Part shown: positions 34,867-46,246 of the stretch, in pieces | Position numbering within the stretch: position 1 is the first letter of the stretch | Layout of the letters: each line of letters begins with the position of its first letter | From: Lepidonotus clava | Lineage: Eukaryota; Annelida; Polychaeta; Phyllodocida; Polynoidae | Direction of reading: 5' to 3' | DNA length: 64,000 bases | NCBI GenBank assembly: GCA_936440205.1 | Contig: OW387147.1 | Coordinates: forward strand, 24,267,629-24,331,628 | Translations under genes and position numbers: made by a program | Notes under the pieces: model-generated | The model's database searches: none | Told to the model about the DNA's origin: nothing | Seen by the model: only the letters and a program-made list of their open reading frames with translations

Positions 34867-35337
34867 AACTCCGTGAACCAGAAACCTTCAAGTGCCCATT
34901 ATTTCTACAGCGCTATTACAAACATTTCAAATCAGTGCTATTGCAATGTTTTATCATAGACATACATTATGTATCTCCATAGTTTTATCTTTCGCTCGGT
35001 AGATACCACAATTATCAGTGAAAAAATGAAAAATAATTTGGAGAGGAAACAGAAACTTATTTGAGTTCGAGTCATTGGAATAAAACTCCATTTCTGATTT
35101 CTACAACTCCACAGCGCGCACTCTGTGAACTAGTCTTATCGAACCGACTTGTTCGTTCTCCTGGTCTGTTGGCATTCCCCACTTACAGACGTTTACACAA
35201 CATCTGGCACCGATCGTATAAATACGTTTTTCCCCTTTTCCTTCTCTTCTAAGTGTACCTTGGATGAGTTGAGTAGCACTGGTTCCTCCAGTGCTAACTA
35301 CCCCGGCCCTGGAGAGACTCAGTCTTTGACCACAAAC

Positions 35338-35407
35338 TAACATCTGGGGACTAAACACCTGGGGACTAACATCTGGGGACTAACATCTGGGGACTAAACA
35401 CCTGGGG
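35338..35407. repeat. Short tandem repeat (CTGGGGACTAA)
   Basis: Four to five copies of a 15-17 bp unit, AACATCTGGGGACTAA, alternate with the variant ACACCTGGGGACTA. Confidence 0.8.
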
Positions 35408-36043
35408 GTAAGGGACGTATTTCTGCAGCTAAGTGGACTATGTTTTTCCCCTGAGAAGTAGTCCACATTAACTATATAGATATTAAGTTTTGTGGAAAAC
35501 AACATTGATATATTGAAAGGTTTTTCTCCGGTGGTGTAAGGGAAATGTATAAACAACATGCGTCTTTCATTTTGCGGTGATAGTCAAGAATTATGTTGTT
35601 TTCAATTTTTGAAAAACAAGTGCTTTATAAGGTTTGTACACAAAATACTTTGACAATAACTTGAAATTACTTCAATCACTTCAAATATACTACTGCAAAT
35701 GACAAACAGCTGCGTTATCGTTTTTTCCCCATATATATTTGTCTATCAGCAACCATAAAATAAATGTGGGAAAAGGCGCACGTACACATTTAGTTAGTAT
35801 AGCCCAAAGGCCAATGCATTCGTATGTTCATTCTTGCATCTGTAATCTCCTATCTTTGAAAGGGTTAGAACTTGTTTTACTTTAAAAAAAATAATAAAAA
35901 AATAAGCGGTATTCTGTAGATAAAACTATAAAGGCATGTGAACCAAAACTATTTACACTTTTTCAGAAATGTCAGGCCCCTCACCTCCGTTCGGGTATGC
36001 ATTGGATTTGCACAGGAAGGTATGCACGTTTTCAAAAAATTAA

Positions 36044-36175
36044 GACACGCCCTCTACCTTGATGAAAACCAAATTTACGCGATATACTAAGATACAAAAG
36101 AGTCCTTATTATAGAGGGCTAAACGGGTGGAATAAGCTACCCCCTGAATTACAAAGGGTTAAAGAAAAAAATTAG
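36044..36175 (+). pseudogene. Non-LTR retrotransposon (LINE) reverse transcriptase relic
   Basis: The + frame reads a basic stretch, then KSPYYRGLNGWNKLPPELQRV, then a stop. The RG...WN.LP.E pattern is the usual C-terminal end of LINE reverse transcriptases, where the chain ends shortly afterwards. Only this last 40-odd residues survive; nothing upstream is recognisable. It is a 5'-truncated, dead copy. Confidence 0.45.
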
Positions 36176-37255
36176 TTCTTTTTTTTGTTGAAGAAACATG
36201 TTTTTGTATAATGTATGTATATTGTATTTTTTTCAAATTTATAAATTGTTACACTGAAGGACATTGTGTTGTGAATTACTATTAATGTAATCCGATGGAA
36301 GAACTTGTACGCAAGAATTGGATTTTTGAAAAGAAAGGTATCTAATGGAAGACCGGTCCCCTATAGGTATAGTTAAATGTGTCAGATCAGTCAGACATTT
36401 TAAAACTACCAATTAGGAATGTTGACAGGAAAAAAGTACAAATCCGACTAAAATCTGAAAAAATTTGGTTAAAATATTCATAATTTACCGGTGCTACAAT
36501 CTTTTCAGTGGAAATATTTCTGGTACTACACTACAACTCCCGTTCGCTATGCCCGGAACTCCTGACAGGGGGGTGATTTTACCCCGGGTTTTTTAAAACT
36601 CGGTGGTTAGGTGACCATTAAATCAACCCCACCCCACATCCTGGACCGGTCACTAACCTAATATCCGGGATTCTGCATTATGGGCCCATAACGAATTGGG
36701 CCTACCTACACTAACAGAGCGGGGTTAATCACTCTAATATAACTGTAATTTGTAGATTATTAAGTGAGGGTATTTATTATGGTGATGAGATTTTTTAGTG
36801 TTAGAGTGCCAACTGACTTTTTGCTCCTCGTATATTTTCCACTTAGAAATCTACATGCTGATTCTGCAGGTTTTAAGATACATTTTGATAGATGCAAGGG
36901 CAGGGCAGTCTATCCTTCTGTCAGGTCTATTTGTTCTTGCTTCCAACTCAATCTTAGTCTTTCAAGTCTTTTCCCTTAGTTTGTATATAATATTACAAAG
37001 TGGGATGTAACGGGTAAAAGTTTACAGGAATGTGTACTGTACGTAATAGAGTATAAATTGTACTTCAAAAGATAATCAGGAGAAGAGCGAACTAATTTTT
37101 CTTTTTCATCAAGATAAAACATCTAAAAATGCTGATATTTGGGGGTTATTCACCAATAGAAATAAGAAAGTAATTTCACTTAAGTAGGTTTAGTTACCAG
37201 CGAATCAGCAAGAAGTTTGCAATCTGTGAGGAAAATGAATGCAAAAAGCTCTTCT

Positions 37256-37473
37256 GGGCCTATATTTTCGTAACTGATTAGGAGAATCAGATGCATTTTC
37301 ATTAACGTCTTGTGACTTTGTGAGTCACAAAATTATTAACATCTCATAATTTCTCCCTGATGTTGTCTTGTAATAACATCAGTATCGTTTTGTGAAAGGT
37401 AGAATTCCTAATCGCCTGATTGGGCACTAGTTGATCAAAATCTACCTGATTAGGCTAATCAAAATGTGGCCCC
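37256..37473. mobile_element. Palindromic MITE, copy 5
   Basis: The left end is GGGCCTATATTTTCGTAACT then GATTAGGAGAATCAG. The right end is CCTGATTAGGCTAATC then AAAATGTGGCCCC. The centre has the shared GTCTTGTAATAACATCAG motif. Length about 218 bp. Confidence 0.78.
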
Positions 37474-37784
37474 AAATCTCCGAAAGAAGCACATCTGCAA
37501 ACTGAACAATAACTAAAGACCCTATTAGGGTTAAGATTTGTAGAAATGACAGGCAACAAGCAACTGGCCAAGCCAAGGGGGCCAAATATGCGAATGCTAT
37601 AGGCCACGCCCCTTACAAACCCACATATTTCACTCCCAGGTTAGAAGGGTATGAACTTTTCTGTGGGGTCAAGGTGCCAGGAATGCCATCGTCTTCCTGG
37701 TGTGTCCGGCAGAAGAATTGCCCCTGTTACGTTTGGTTTACCTCACCTAACCCCTATAGCTCCCACATCTGACCCTGCAATGCC

Positions 37785-37860
37785 TGCGGCGGTGGTGGTG
37801 GTGGTGGAGGTGCATGTGGTGGTAGTGGTATAAGTATTGGTGGTGCCGCGGTGGTGGTGT
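37785..37860. repeat. GGT/GTG triplet-rich simple repeat
   Basis: Interrupted GTG repeats over about 75 bp. The Val-rich frame through it is an artefact of the triplet. Confidence 0.8.
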
Positions 37861-39156
37861 CCTCAAAGAACCAGGTATTATTATTAGTAGTAAGGTTAGA
37901 CGGGATTCATCTCAGCAGTGAACGGGCCGTGAACATAGCGTCATGCCACGAGCTACTCACATCACTGCGAGCAGCTCAGCGGTGCATACTGCACGCCATA
38001 TCGCACGGCATATTACACATAATGTATTACACGATGACAGATCGCGTGCGGTAAATACGCCAAGGTGTATCACATCCATGGGTTGGACGGGTTATACAAG
38101 GACAGGGTTTGAGGAGTAGACACTGTTTGGGGTAGATTTACCTTTTTGTAAAGGTAATTTGGGTAAATGGTAACCAGGCCTCGGATATGATGGTTTGTCA
38201 AGTATGGATTATATGGCTCAAATGTGAAGGAATATATTAGAAAAGGGGTTGGGGTAGTCCCTAAGTGACATTGGTTAAAAGTTAGGAAATCTGACTATAT
38301 ATATAACTAGCTGTTATGCATGATAATGCCATTCAAAATAGGACAATCTCCCAATTTTAGCGACTTACAATCCGATTGATAATCACTGATTCAAAAGGAG
38401 AGTAACTAGCAATGGAAGAATGTTCTTTTTATCACACAACTCGGCAGGGATATGGAATTATTCGAGGAATTCTGGTCATACCTTCGCCGGTCACTCATAA
38501 AAAGTCAAATTAAAGAAACTAGGGTGGGGGGAGGGGAAGCCCTTCAGCATAACGTAACTGGTTAGTTTAAACCATCTTCACATGTAGCATAAGTAACCTT
38601 GAAGAAAAGTATCGGTAGGAATGTGAAGTTTCGCAGAAGCACATTACGTTTCCAAGATGTAGACCCACCAAAAAGGCCAGCATTCCCATTCTATCGGCCA
38701 TAAGGCCCGAACCTCCGGTACCACCACATGGTGAGGTTGGGGATATCAGTAAGTATCAGTGGGCGATAAAAACTGAAGTTGGATCCGCATTGTCCTATCT
38801 TTTACATTAGGCTACATTGCACAAGAAACCGCCTGGAATTCTAAGGGGCTCTAACTGAGGTCATATTTGCGAGCGGACAGTTTGTGTAAGACAGTTATGT
38901 CTTTCCTTTGAATAAACTAGTCGACAACTAATCAAGAAATGATTTTCAGATGTTTGAAAAAGACGTTTTCCAAATAATTGAAAAAGAGTATCTATCTAAA
39001 ACAAATGGGAAATGATGTTCTTATTGTTCCCCCTTTCCAAGATCGGTATATCTGTTTCTTCTAGACACCGAAAGGGAGCGGCTAGGTGATTCACATTAAT
39101 AAGGAAATCCGATCTTTGGTGCACTAGGTGTATACAAATATTTATACATATCCGAA

Positions 39157-39363
39157 CTAGGGATCATATCCCTGGACCTCAGGATCAAAGTAGAAAAAGT
39201 CAATATATCCACCATACTGTCCATCTGTTTCCTTATAACTTTGCACCTTTTTTCTTATCCTTAGAAATTCCTCGTGATCAAATACCCATTCTATTTCACC
39301 GTCTAAAAAACAATATTCAAAGCAGTCCTTAGAACTTGCACTGCCTACCCTGGCCCCTGCCAA
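39157..39363 (-). CDS. Unrecognised coding-like fragment
   Basis: The minus frame of 68 codons ends with a stop at 39157. Its composition is protein-like and rich in aromatic and acidic residues (GEIEWVFDHEEFLRIRKKV, TDGQYGGYIDFFYFDPE). No family is recognised and no clear splice site bounds it. It may be a remnant of a host gene or of an unidentified element, or chance. Confidence 0.22.
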   Translation of the reverse strand: MAGARVGSASSKDCFEYCFLDGEIEWVFDHEEFLRIRKKVQSYKETDGQYGGYIDFFYFDPEVQGYDP

Positions 39364-40514
39364 TGTCCAAAACTTTATATCCTTTATCTTTATTGCTCAC
39401 ATTTTCCAGTATATAAAGCCATGTAATAGACAAAAAGAAAGGAAAACGTGATATACGACATTCCTGTGACTTTATAACATCATTTGAGCATTTATTTTTT
39501 TCAACGGGTGAATAAAGCACTAGTGTAAACAGCCTCGCGCAGACAGTCTCAAGCCGCATTATCTTCCCTGCCTAGCTGGCTATCTTCACTCGCCAAGCAG
39601 AGGTTTCTCTGCTAAGTCCCTAAGGAACGGTGAAAAAAGTAAAAAGATTGGCTTTGGTTGCCTTTCCCCACAAGTGGTGGTGGCTAGACGTGGCTAAACA
39701 TGAGATTTCCAGTTTTTTTGGGTGTGTGTGTATATCCACCAATGTGGCTTCAGCACACCATAAGAATATTGATTTTTTCACTGTGCTGCAAAACTGTTTA
39801 TTCATTAATATTTTCTTCTATCAAATTATAGTCTCATCATTACTACTGTACTCATCAAACAACTTCTTAAACTTTCTTTTCTACTGTGTTGCAAAACTGT
39901 TAATCATTACTGTTTTCTTCTATCAAATCATAGTCGTATCATTACTACTGTACTCATTAAACAATTTCTTAAGCTTTTGGTGATAAGCTATGTGCAGACG
40001 ATCAAAGAGGTCAGTTGTGTTAAATATTTTCAATTAGGAGATACCAGTCTCAATGGGGAAAAGAAACATTTTTAAACATTAACTTCTGTGGCCCAAAACT
40101 AACAAAATTGTAGAGTTTACTAGCATAGACAATACCACCAAACCAAAATGATACCTATAAATAGTACGTAGGTTTTTGTCATAGGAAGACCAGAGGTTTA
40201 CCCAGATTGATGATAAAAAAATAGATAAATAAAGATTATTTCAGGGAATGGAGCACGTCTACGTTCCTCCAGCAGCCCTATGGCAGGCAGATGGGGTAGG
40301 GTGACATAATTATAGGCCATCTTCTCTCCCAGCTGGCTAAACAGAACGTTTTTCTGAACAAAGACTTTCTAGTCTCTAATCCTCCACCAGCTCACTCACT
40401 CAGTCCACTACATAAAGGGCAATGTTCTCTATCTGGTTAATATGATCTAAGTACAATTCTTTTTATTTTTCTATTATAATTTGTTTCGATAATAAAGGTT
40501 CTTATTGTATAAAG

Positions 40515-40958
40515 AAGTAGTTTGACTTTTGGGGAGGTGACTATATATATCACCTTTTCGATTGTATCTAGTATATATGGGAAGGCTGCTGTACATATTA
40601 AAACCCATTTTGAGTTAATTCAAAATGCCCTTAGTCTAAAAGTTTGTTTTGTGGGTTCAAATAAGTGGTTTGACTTTTGGGGAGGTGACTATATATATCA
40701 CCTTTTCGATTGTATCTAGTATATATGGGAAGGCTGCTGTACATATTAAAACCCATTTTGAGTTAATTCAAAATGCCCTTAGTCTAAAAGTTTGTTTTGT
40801 GGGTTCAAATAAGTGGTTTGACTTTTGGGGAGGTGACTATATATATCACCTTTTCGATTGTATCTAGTATATATGGGAAGGCTGCTGTACATATTAAAAC
40901 CCATTTTGAGTTAATTCAAAATGCCCTTAGTCTAAAAGTTTGTTTTGTGGGTTCAAAT
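40515..40958. repeat. Three tandem copies of a 148-bp unit
   Basis: Three head-to-tail units of exactly 148 bp appear identical except for the first few bases of copy 1. Each unit contains the small palindrome GGTGACTATATATATCACC and ends GTGGGTTCAAAT. Since 148 is not a multiple of three it does not form a repeated protein. Identity implies very recent amplification. Confidence 0.95.
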
Positions 40959-41683
40959 TTCATCTTAGCTTAGAAATGAATATACGTTACAAAATAGACC
41001 ATAAAGAAACTGTATACATGATGATGTTTTTTCCATACCTGTCAGTGGGTGGGATGAGGGCATAAACACTCGGGGTAAAACTCTTGAAGTGTACTGCACT
41101 AACAATTCGTTTCTCTAATTCGTTCTGAGTTATGGAATTAGCCCCAATATATTGTATAGCCTACCGGGTACATCACACAAAGTTACCTGATTATTGATGA
41201 TTCCTGTTGGAGTCTAACAGCCATTCATCAATGTTAGAGCTACATGGGGTATACATGAAGAGTGTTTTTTGTCATCTAACAAGCGCTAGGATATGTTTAA
41301 TTTGGGTAGAAACGACAGAAGGTAGGGTAGATATAAAGCCTTGCTTTGACCTGAACACAAAGTTATGTCCTCATAACAGACAGACTATTTGCCTATGGAC
41401 AAGGTTCATTAAGCTCAATGGTTGAGCATTGAGAAAATGCATTGCAATATAAGACCTGTCAAATGGGATATTCTCAAATGATGTATCTACGTTATCTTCT
41501 TTAATAATTTACCAACGCCCATAATCAGACATCATCAATCTTCAAACTCTAATAAAGAATGAATAGATTCACGTGGTTCACCTTTATACAGATCCTGGTT
41601 CAATAAGAATTGAGCCTATTTCTCCATCAAACCTTTCAACAAGATTTTACCACGTCTTTTCTGCTTCCGGGTTCTACCTGCTG

Positions 41684-41697
41684 CCACCAGGTGGCGG
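41684..41697 (+). promoter_or_regulatory. CTCF-like motif
   Basis: CCACCAGGTGGCGG matches the core consensus of the bilaterian insulator protein CTCF at every position I can recall. It sits in a locally GC-rich patch of otherwise AT-rich DNA about 3 kb before the GPCR. The core is partly palindromic (CCACC..GGTGG), so a chance E-box-like sequence is the alternative. Confidence 0.3.
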
Positions 41698-42250
41698 TTG
41701 GCGCTGGTTCCCGGCGAGCAGCCGTAGGTATGTGTATACAGACCTGATTGAGGCCGAGAACCAGCCAGGAAACAGGCAGAGGTATATGTTTCCGACTCTC
41801 CAAGCAGGTTTAAACAGAATCATCGTTTGGGTATAGGACTAAACATCTGTTTGGAGCGGAGTGCAAGGGGACGAGGGTGGGGATCCTATCACCACCCCGG
41901 CTACAGGGTTAATTCGGTGGAGCCTGGAGAAAGGATAGACATTAAGTATTCCGGGAGTGGGATCAAGCTTATTTTACACTCTCTGTCTACTTTCTATATC
42001 CTCATGGCTATATATAAGGCGGATTGTAAAAAATATGGTAGAACCGGTTCCATTTGTGATAAAAGCTATTGACAATTTGGATTCTAAACTTCCTAGCCTA
42101 CTATGTTTTTCATAATTCCACCTACCGATAATAATATACTCCTAAATGGAATGATGTATATTTCGTTTACTTAATATGCTCTCAATTATTCAAAAACTCA
42201 CATTTACTTTGTGGAGTAGCATCAGTTACAAGTTGTCCTTATGATGACCA

Positions 42251-42477
42251 GGGGCCATATTTTCGTAACTAATCAGGGTCATCAGGAGAATTTTGATAAG
42301 TAAGTGTTTCATCATTAGTAATCATGTCTAGGACAAAAAGTATCTACATTTAATAATTCCCCTTATGGGTTACTTTGCCATGACATTGCTACTTTTTGTG
42401 AAGTCTAGAATCTCAAGATATGAGACCCTAATCAAAATGTATCTGATTAGTCTAATCAGTTACGAAGATATGGTCCC
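42251..42477. mobile_element. Palindromic MITE, copy 6
   Basis: The left end is GGGGCCATATTTTCGTAACT and the right end is AGTTACGAAGATATGGTCCC in mirror form; both bear an inner AATTTTGAT / ATCAAAAT pair. The centre has ACAAAAAGTATCTACATTT and CATGACATTGCTAC, shared with copies 1 and 2. Length 227 bp. Confidence 0.82.
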
Positions 42478-42574
42478 AGAGAAACAACAGAATGCAGATG
42501 ATCACCTTTACGTTTTTGGTTCAAGCAAATATGAATGTATATAACACTTGGACAATATTTCCAACTTGAAAACC

Positions 42575-42737
42575 CACTGGCGGATCCAGGGTTTTGAAAA
42601 GGGGGGCGGGGGCGCTATTGGAAATTTATTCTTTAATTACTTTTTGGCGTAATTTTACATTAAAAAACGCAATAATTTCAACCAAAAATAAAGGAGGGCG
42701 CGCACACCCGCCCCGCTCTCTCCTGGATCAGCCCATG
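42575..42737. mobile_element. Short inverted-repeat element (CACTGGCGGATCCAGG ends)
   Basis: The left end CACTGGCGGATCCAGG has a diverged inverse at the right (CCTGGATCAGCCCATG). A purine run AAAAGGGGGGCGGGGGCGC and its counterpart CGCACACCCGCCCC lie just inside. The 163-bp body is AT-rich with no coding potential. Likely a MITE. Confidence 0.55.
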
Positions 42738-43913
42738 AAACCAACCGAATCCTGGCCCCATCCTCCTCACGTTCAGGAGTCCCCCGTAAGATACCAAATG
42801 TCCGTCCCCTAGGTGAGTTACTGTAGGCGGCAGCGGCCGGCCGGCCTCACCTCCCAGATGAGACGACGGGGAGACCAACCCACACACCCAAACACCTCAC
42901 ACCCGCTGAGACGCTCAGCTGGGGCGGCCGTGTTCGCGCCATCAAAAGATAACAACGCCAAGCAGACGACTTTTGACATATTATATCAAAACGAGCAGTA
43001 AGCCACGTTTGACCGGTTTTCAAAGGAGCAGAAGTTAACGTTTGGTGAATCACAGATCATTAATTACAAAAGCAGCAGACGACATTTAGGAAACAAAAAG
43101 GCAACAGGAGATTCTTGATGTTTAAACCAGTAACATACAAAGTTGATATTCAAAGGAGCAGCAGATGATATCAAGTACCATAGAAGCAGACGTCATTTGG
43201 CATTATCAGAGTCCAGATTCCCGCTCAGTCAATATCACCGGACTTTGGCGCGGATTTGACAGGATTAGCAAATCACGATCTTGTCATAACTGACTCTAAC
43301 GGGCCCTTCAGTCGCATTCTCCTATCATCGATGGTGACCTGTGATAGGATTGTGTAACTAAATCATGTTGATACCCTGAATGTACCGGGCATTTTTCATT
43401 TGAGAATGTGGAACACTTGCGCGCACCAAGTTGAAGTACAGGACTTAATCGAACCTGAATGTTCCACTATAGGCGGACATAAAAGATTCACCTAGCAATT
43501 TAAATTGCTCCTGGTAACCTCCTGAATCGTCTCTGCATTATTCTTATGAGTGATTGAGGAATATTCAACCTGCTACGAGTATAGGATTCAATGAGGCTGG
43601 AATAGACAGAAGAGGAAGTGATTAACAAATACTGGAGGTAGAAGTAGAATGCGGAAGAGAGTAAATAATTTGAGAGCCACCCCAGCCTGCTGTTCATAAC
43701 TTGGGAACTTTCCATCCATCTAGTGAGTCCCGGCCACCACCGGCCGCCACCGACCACCACCAGCACCACCTGAGTGGCGGGCCCGTCTCTGTGACGGGGG
43801 CGTCAAGAATTCCGCCACCACCTGGAGGAGCGGCAGGTAAACAACACCTGAGTCAGCTGGGGCGACGGGAGCTGCTCACCTGCTCACTCACCTCCAGGGC
43901 CCGAGTCACTCGG

Positions 43914-44381
43914 CAAGGGACTGAGGTTACTGTTCTAGGACTGGGACATCCCCAGGAGACTGGGATATCCCCTAAGAACTGGAGCACCCCACGCAGGGAC
44001 TGGGACTGCTCGTCAGGGACTGGCGTACTCCTCAAAGGGATTGAGGTTTCTCTTCAGGGACTGGGATATCCTCAAAAGACTGGGATAACCCCACAAGGAC
44101 TGGTAGCCCTCAAAGGGATTGAGGTTACTCTTCAGAGACACGGATATCCTCAAAAGACTGGGATAACCCCAAAAGGACTGGGGAACCCCCCGCAGGGACT
44201 GGGGTTACTCTTCAGGGATTGGGACATCCCCAAAAGACTAGGATAACCCCTTAAGGACTGGGTTACCCCCCACAGGGACTGGGATAACCCCGAAAATCTG
44301 GGAAGTCTACGAAAGGACTGGAAACCCTCAAGGGGTTGGTGTGACCTCACACGGATTGGGGCATCCCCTTGTGGTCTAGGG
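43914..44381. repeat. Degenerate minisatellite upstream of the GPCR
   Basis: About 20 copies of a unit near 22 bp, consensus AGGGACTGGGATAACCCC, vary in length and sequence. It begins about 950 bp before the GPCR start codon. The unit is itself partly self-complementary (GGG...CCC). The open frames on both strands through it are shadows of the repetition. Confidence 0.85.
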
Positions 44382-44429
44382 GTGCGACAGTACGACAGGA
44401 GGTGTTTTATTATTGGTGTTAGGGTATCC

Positions 44430-44445
44430 CCCCCCCCCCCCCCCG
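44430..44445. repeat. Poly-C tract
   Basis: An uninterrupted run of about 16 C residues between the minisatellite and the GPCR. Confidence 0.9.
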
Positions 44446-44837
44446 CAAAGCTGAAATATCCCTTCTAAGGATAAAATCCCCGCTACCGTGACTGAATTCT
44501 TACACCCAGCTAAGACTGAAGTCTCGCGGCTTCAATCGGAGTCTTCCAGCAACAACTGGAGTTGTCCTGGCAGCGTTTGACTCACTCGGAATCTCCCCCT
44601 TTGACTGTGTGTGTTCAGTTTAAAGATTAGAGTCTCTAAATGCAATCTCGAGCCTCTCAGCTAATGAACGGATCGTACGAGGAAATGAGAAGGTTATGTG
44701 ATTTCTTCTGATCTCATACAGGTCTGGTGAATATATGAACTTATCAAATCAATTAACACCTTTTGAATCCTTAAAGGTAGGATACAGATATGTGTTACTT
44801 TCATCACATGGAAATATGCCTGAAGCCTAACCCCGCT

Positions 44838-44852
44838 TTCTTTACTCTACAG
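44838..44852 (+). promoter_or_regulatory. 3' splice acceptor in the GPCR 5' UTR
   Basis: TTTCTTTACTCTACAG stands 17 bp before the GPCR start codon. The short leader between it and the ATG has no upstream ATG. This implies that the receptor mRNA has a separate 5' non-coding exon upstream and that the whole coding sequence lies in one exon. Confidence 0.55.
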
Positions 44853-44869
44853 TACGTGAGGAAGTAAAC

Positions 44870-46246
44870 ATGGAAACTACAGAAACACTATTAGCAATGA
44901 CACTAACAGAAGGGATGCACAATGTGACGTCACCCAAACCTAGTTCGGGTACTCTGCTAACAGGGGGCGTGTTGGTCACTTTAGCCATAGAGGCCACGCT
45001 CATGGTGATCATTCTCGTTGACAATGGTCTGGTTATATTTGTCTTTGCCCGCAACAAAAATCTTCACCGCAACATTACCAACTATTACATTCTTCAGCTT
45101 GCGATATCAGATTTTGTGACCGGAGTCTTCACCGCTTTTCACATGGCGGTGCGGGTTCACCCGGATTTGTTGAACAATCACTACGCCTGCCTTGCCCGCT
45201 TTTGCACCATGATGATCGTGTGTTCAATATCTATGTTGTCTATATTGCTCATCACATATGATCGCTTTGTGGCAATTGTGATGCCTTTTTATTATCGTAG
45301 CAACGCCAGTAAGACTAGGGTGCTACTCAAGTGCCTAATTATTGATGCAATTCCTATTGTACTGTGCCTCATCATACCTTTATTATGGCAGAAGACTCCG
45401 AAAGCTGAGGATGTTTGTCTAATGGTGACAGTTTTCCCTCGTGCCTACTTGGCTATCGTCATCATTCCCACCTTCTTTCTGACTGTACTTGTCAAAAGCA
45501 TCATGTATGCGATCATATTCTACAAGATGTCGAAACGGTTGGACCGCGCCAAGAAAATGATGCAGAATGGGTCGAGCCAATCGCACCTCCAGCTCGAGCG
45601 CATATCAAAAAGTAACATTGCACTAACCAAAACAGGTGCAATTGTGCTCTTAAGTTTCATCATATGCTGGACACCATTTATTGTACACCTCATCATCCAG
45701 TTGTGTGGCAAAACTAGCTTTGAGTTTGCAAATACAATGAGCTTAGCTACCTTCATGCTTATCCTCCTAAACTCTGCCCTAAACCCTGTCATCTACGTCT
45801 TGAGACTTTCCTACTTTAGGAGACAACTACGACGAGCCTTTGGCTCTAAAAGTCCATTGGACATGAACGATGGTAGTTTCAATGGTAACCGTAGTGCTAA
45901 TAGTTCCGTCATGTCCGGCAGAGGGGGCGTCTACTATGTCCAATCACAGAGCTTGTTACAACGTGGCCGGCGGGCCAATAGGCTGCAGGATTACAGGAGA
46001 CAATCAGGGGAGACTCTGCTGTCCTTCAGGAAACGCTCAGAGGACAGTGTAGACTCTATTCTCTGGAGGCAGTTGATGGACAGTGGTAATACTATGGAAC
46101 CGCTCCGTATAAAGCGCAGCACGAGTTGCCCGAGCGCGCGCACGGACATTAACGTGGTTACAGATCTTTCTGGTTACAATGATCTTCTCAGTAGAGGAAG
46201 TGCAAAAGGTGCTGAGCCAGCAGAAACTATTCTTTCCTCATTGTGA
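44870..46246 (+). CDS. Class A (rhodopsin-like) G-protein-coupled receptor, orphan
   Basis: 458 residues in a single exon; the stop follows at 46244-46246. The start has a good context (AAACATGG). A short extracellular N-terminus has one N-glycosylation site (NVT, 18-20). Seven hydrophobic helices lie at about 35-60, 70-95, 106-130, 150-172, 190-215, 254-278 and 287-311. Family marks are N52 in TM1, LAISD (D81) in TM2, C107 pairing with C183 in loop 2, DRF (131-133) where most have DRY, CWTPF (266-270) in TM6 and NPVIY (305-309) in TM7. Helix 8 is basic (FRRQLRRAFG). The long cytoplasmic tail (about 130 residues) is rich in Ser and Arg, offering kinase and arrestin sites. It sits at the plasma membrane and should signal through G proteins. 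The ligand is not predictable; the amine/MECA-like look is only an impression. The EAF gene runs in the opposite direction just beyond it. Confidence 0.93.
   Translation: METTETLLAMTLTEGMHNVTSPKPSSGTLLTGGVLVTLAIEATLMVIILVDNGLVIFVFARNKNLHRNITNYYILQLAISDFVTGVFTAFHMAVRVHPDLLNNHYACLARFCTMMIVCSISMLSILLITYDRFVAIVMPFYYRSNASKTRVLLKCLIIDAIPIVLCLIIPLLWQKTPKAEDVCLMVTVFPRAYLAIVIIPTFFLTVLVKSIMYAIIFYKMSKRLDRAKKMMQNGSSQSHLQLERISKSNIALTKTGAIVLLSFIICWTPFIVHLIIQLCGKTSFEFANTMSLATFMLILLNSALNPVIYVLRLSYFRRQLRRAFGSKSPLDMNDGSFNGNRSANSSVMSGRGGVYYVQSQSLLQRGRRANRLQDYRRQSGETLLSFRKRSEDSVDSILWRQLMDSGNTMEPLRIKRSTSCPSARTDINVVTDLSGYNDLLSRGSAKGAEPAETILSSL

Larger units (their letters stand above)
30029..44851. other. Intergenic region rich in repeats
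   Basis: No complete gene is supportable over nearly 15 kb. Contents listed separately include three copies of the palindromic MITE, one hAT-like MITE, a LINE relic, a short inverted-repeat element at 42575, tandem arrays, two hairpins/palindromes and a CTCF-like site. CpG-richer patches at 42700-42960 and 43700-43910 precede the GPCR and may hold its promoter or 5' non-coding exon. Confidence 0.5.

Noticed and set aside
39329-39559. KVLDIGRGQGRQ looking like a methyltransferase motif I
   Set aside because: No other methyltransferase motif follows and the rest of the frame is random.
43701-44246. 181-codon frame before the GPCR
   Set aside because: It mostly translates the minisatellite; not a real protein.
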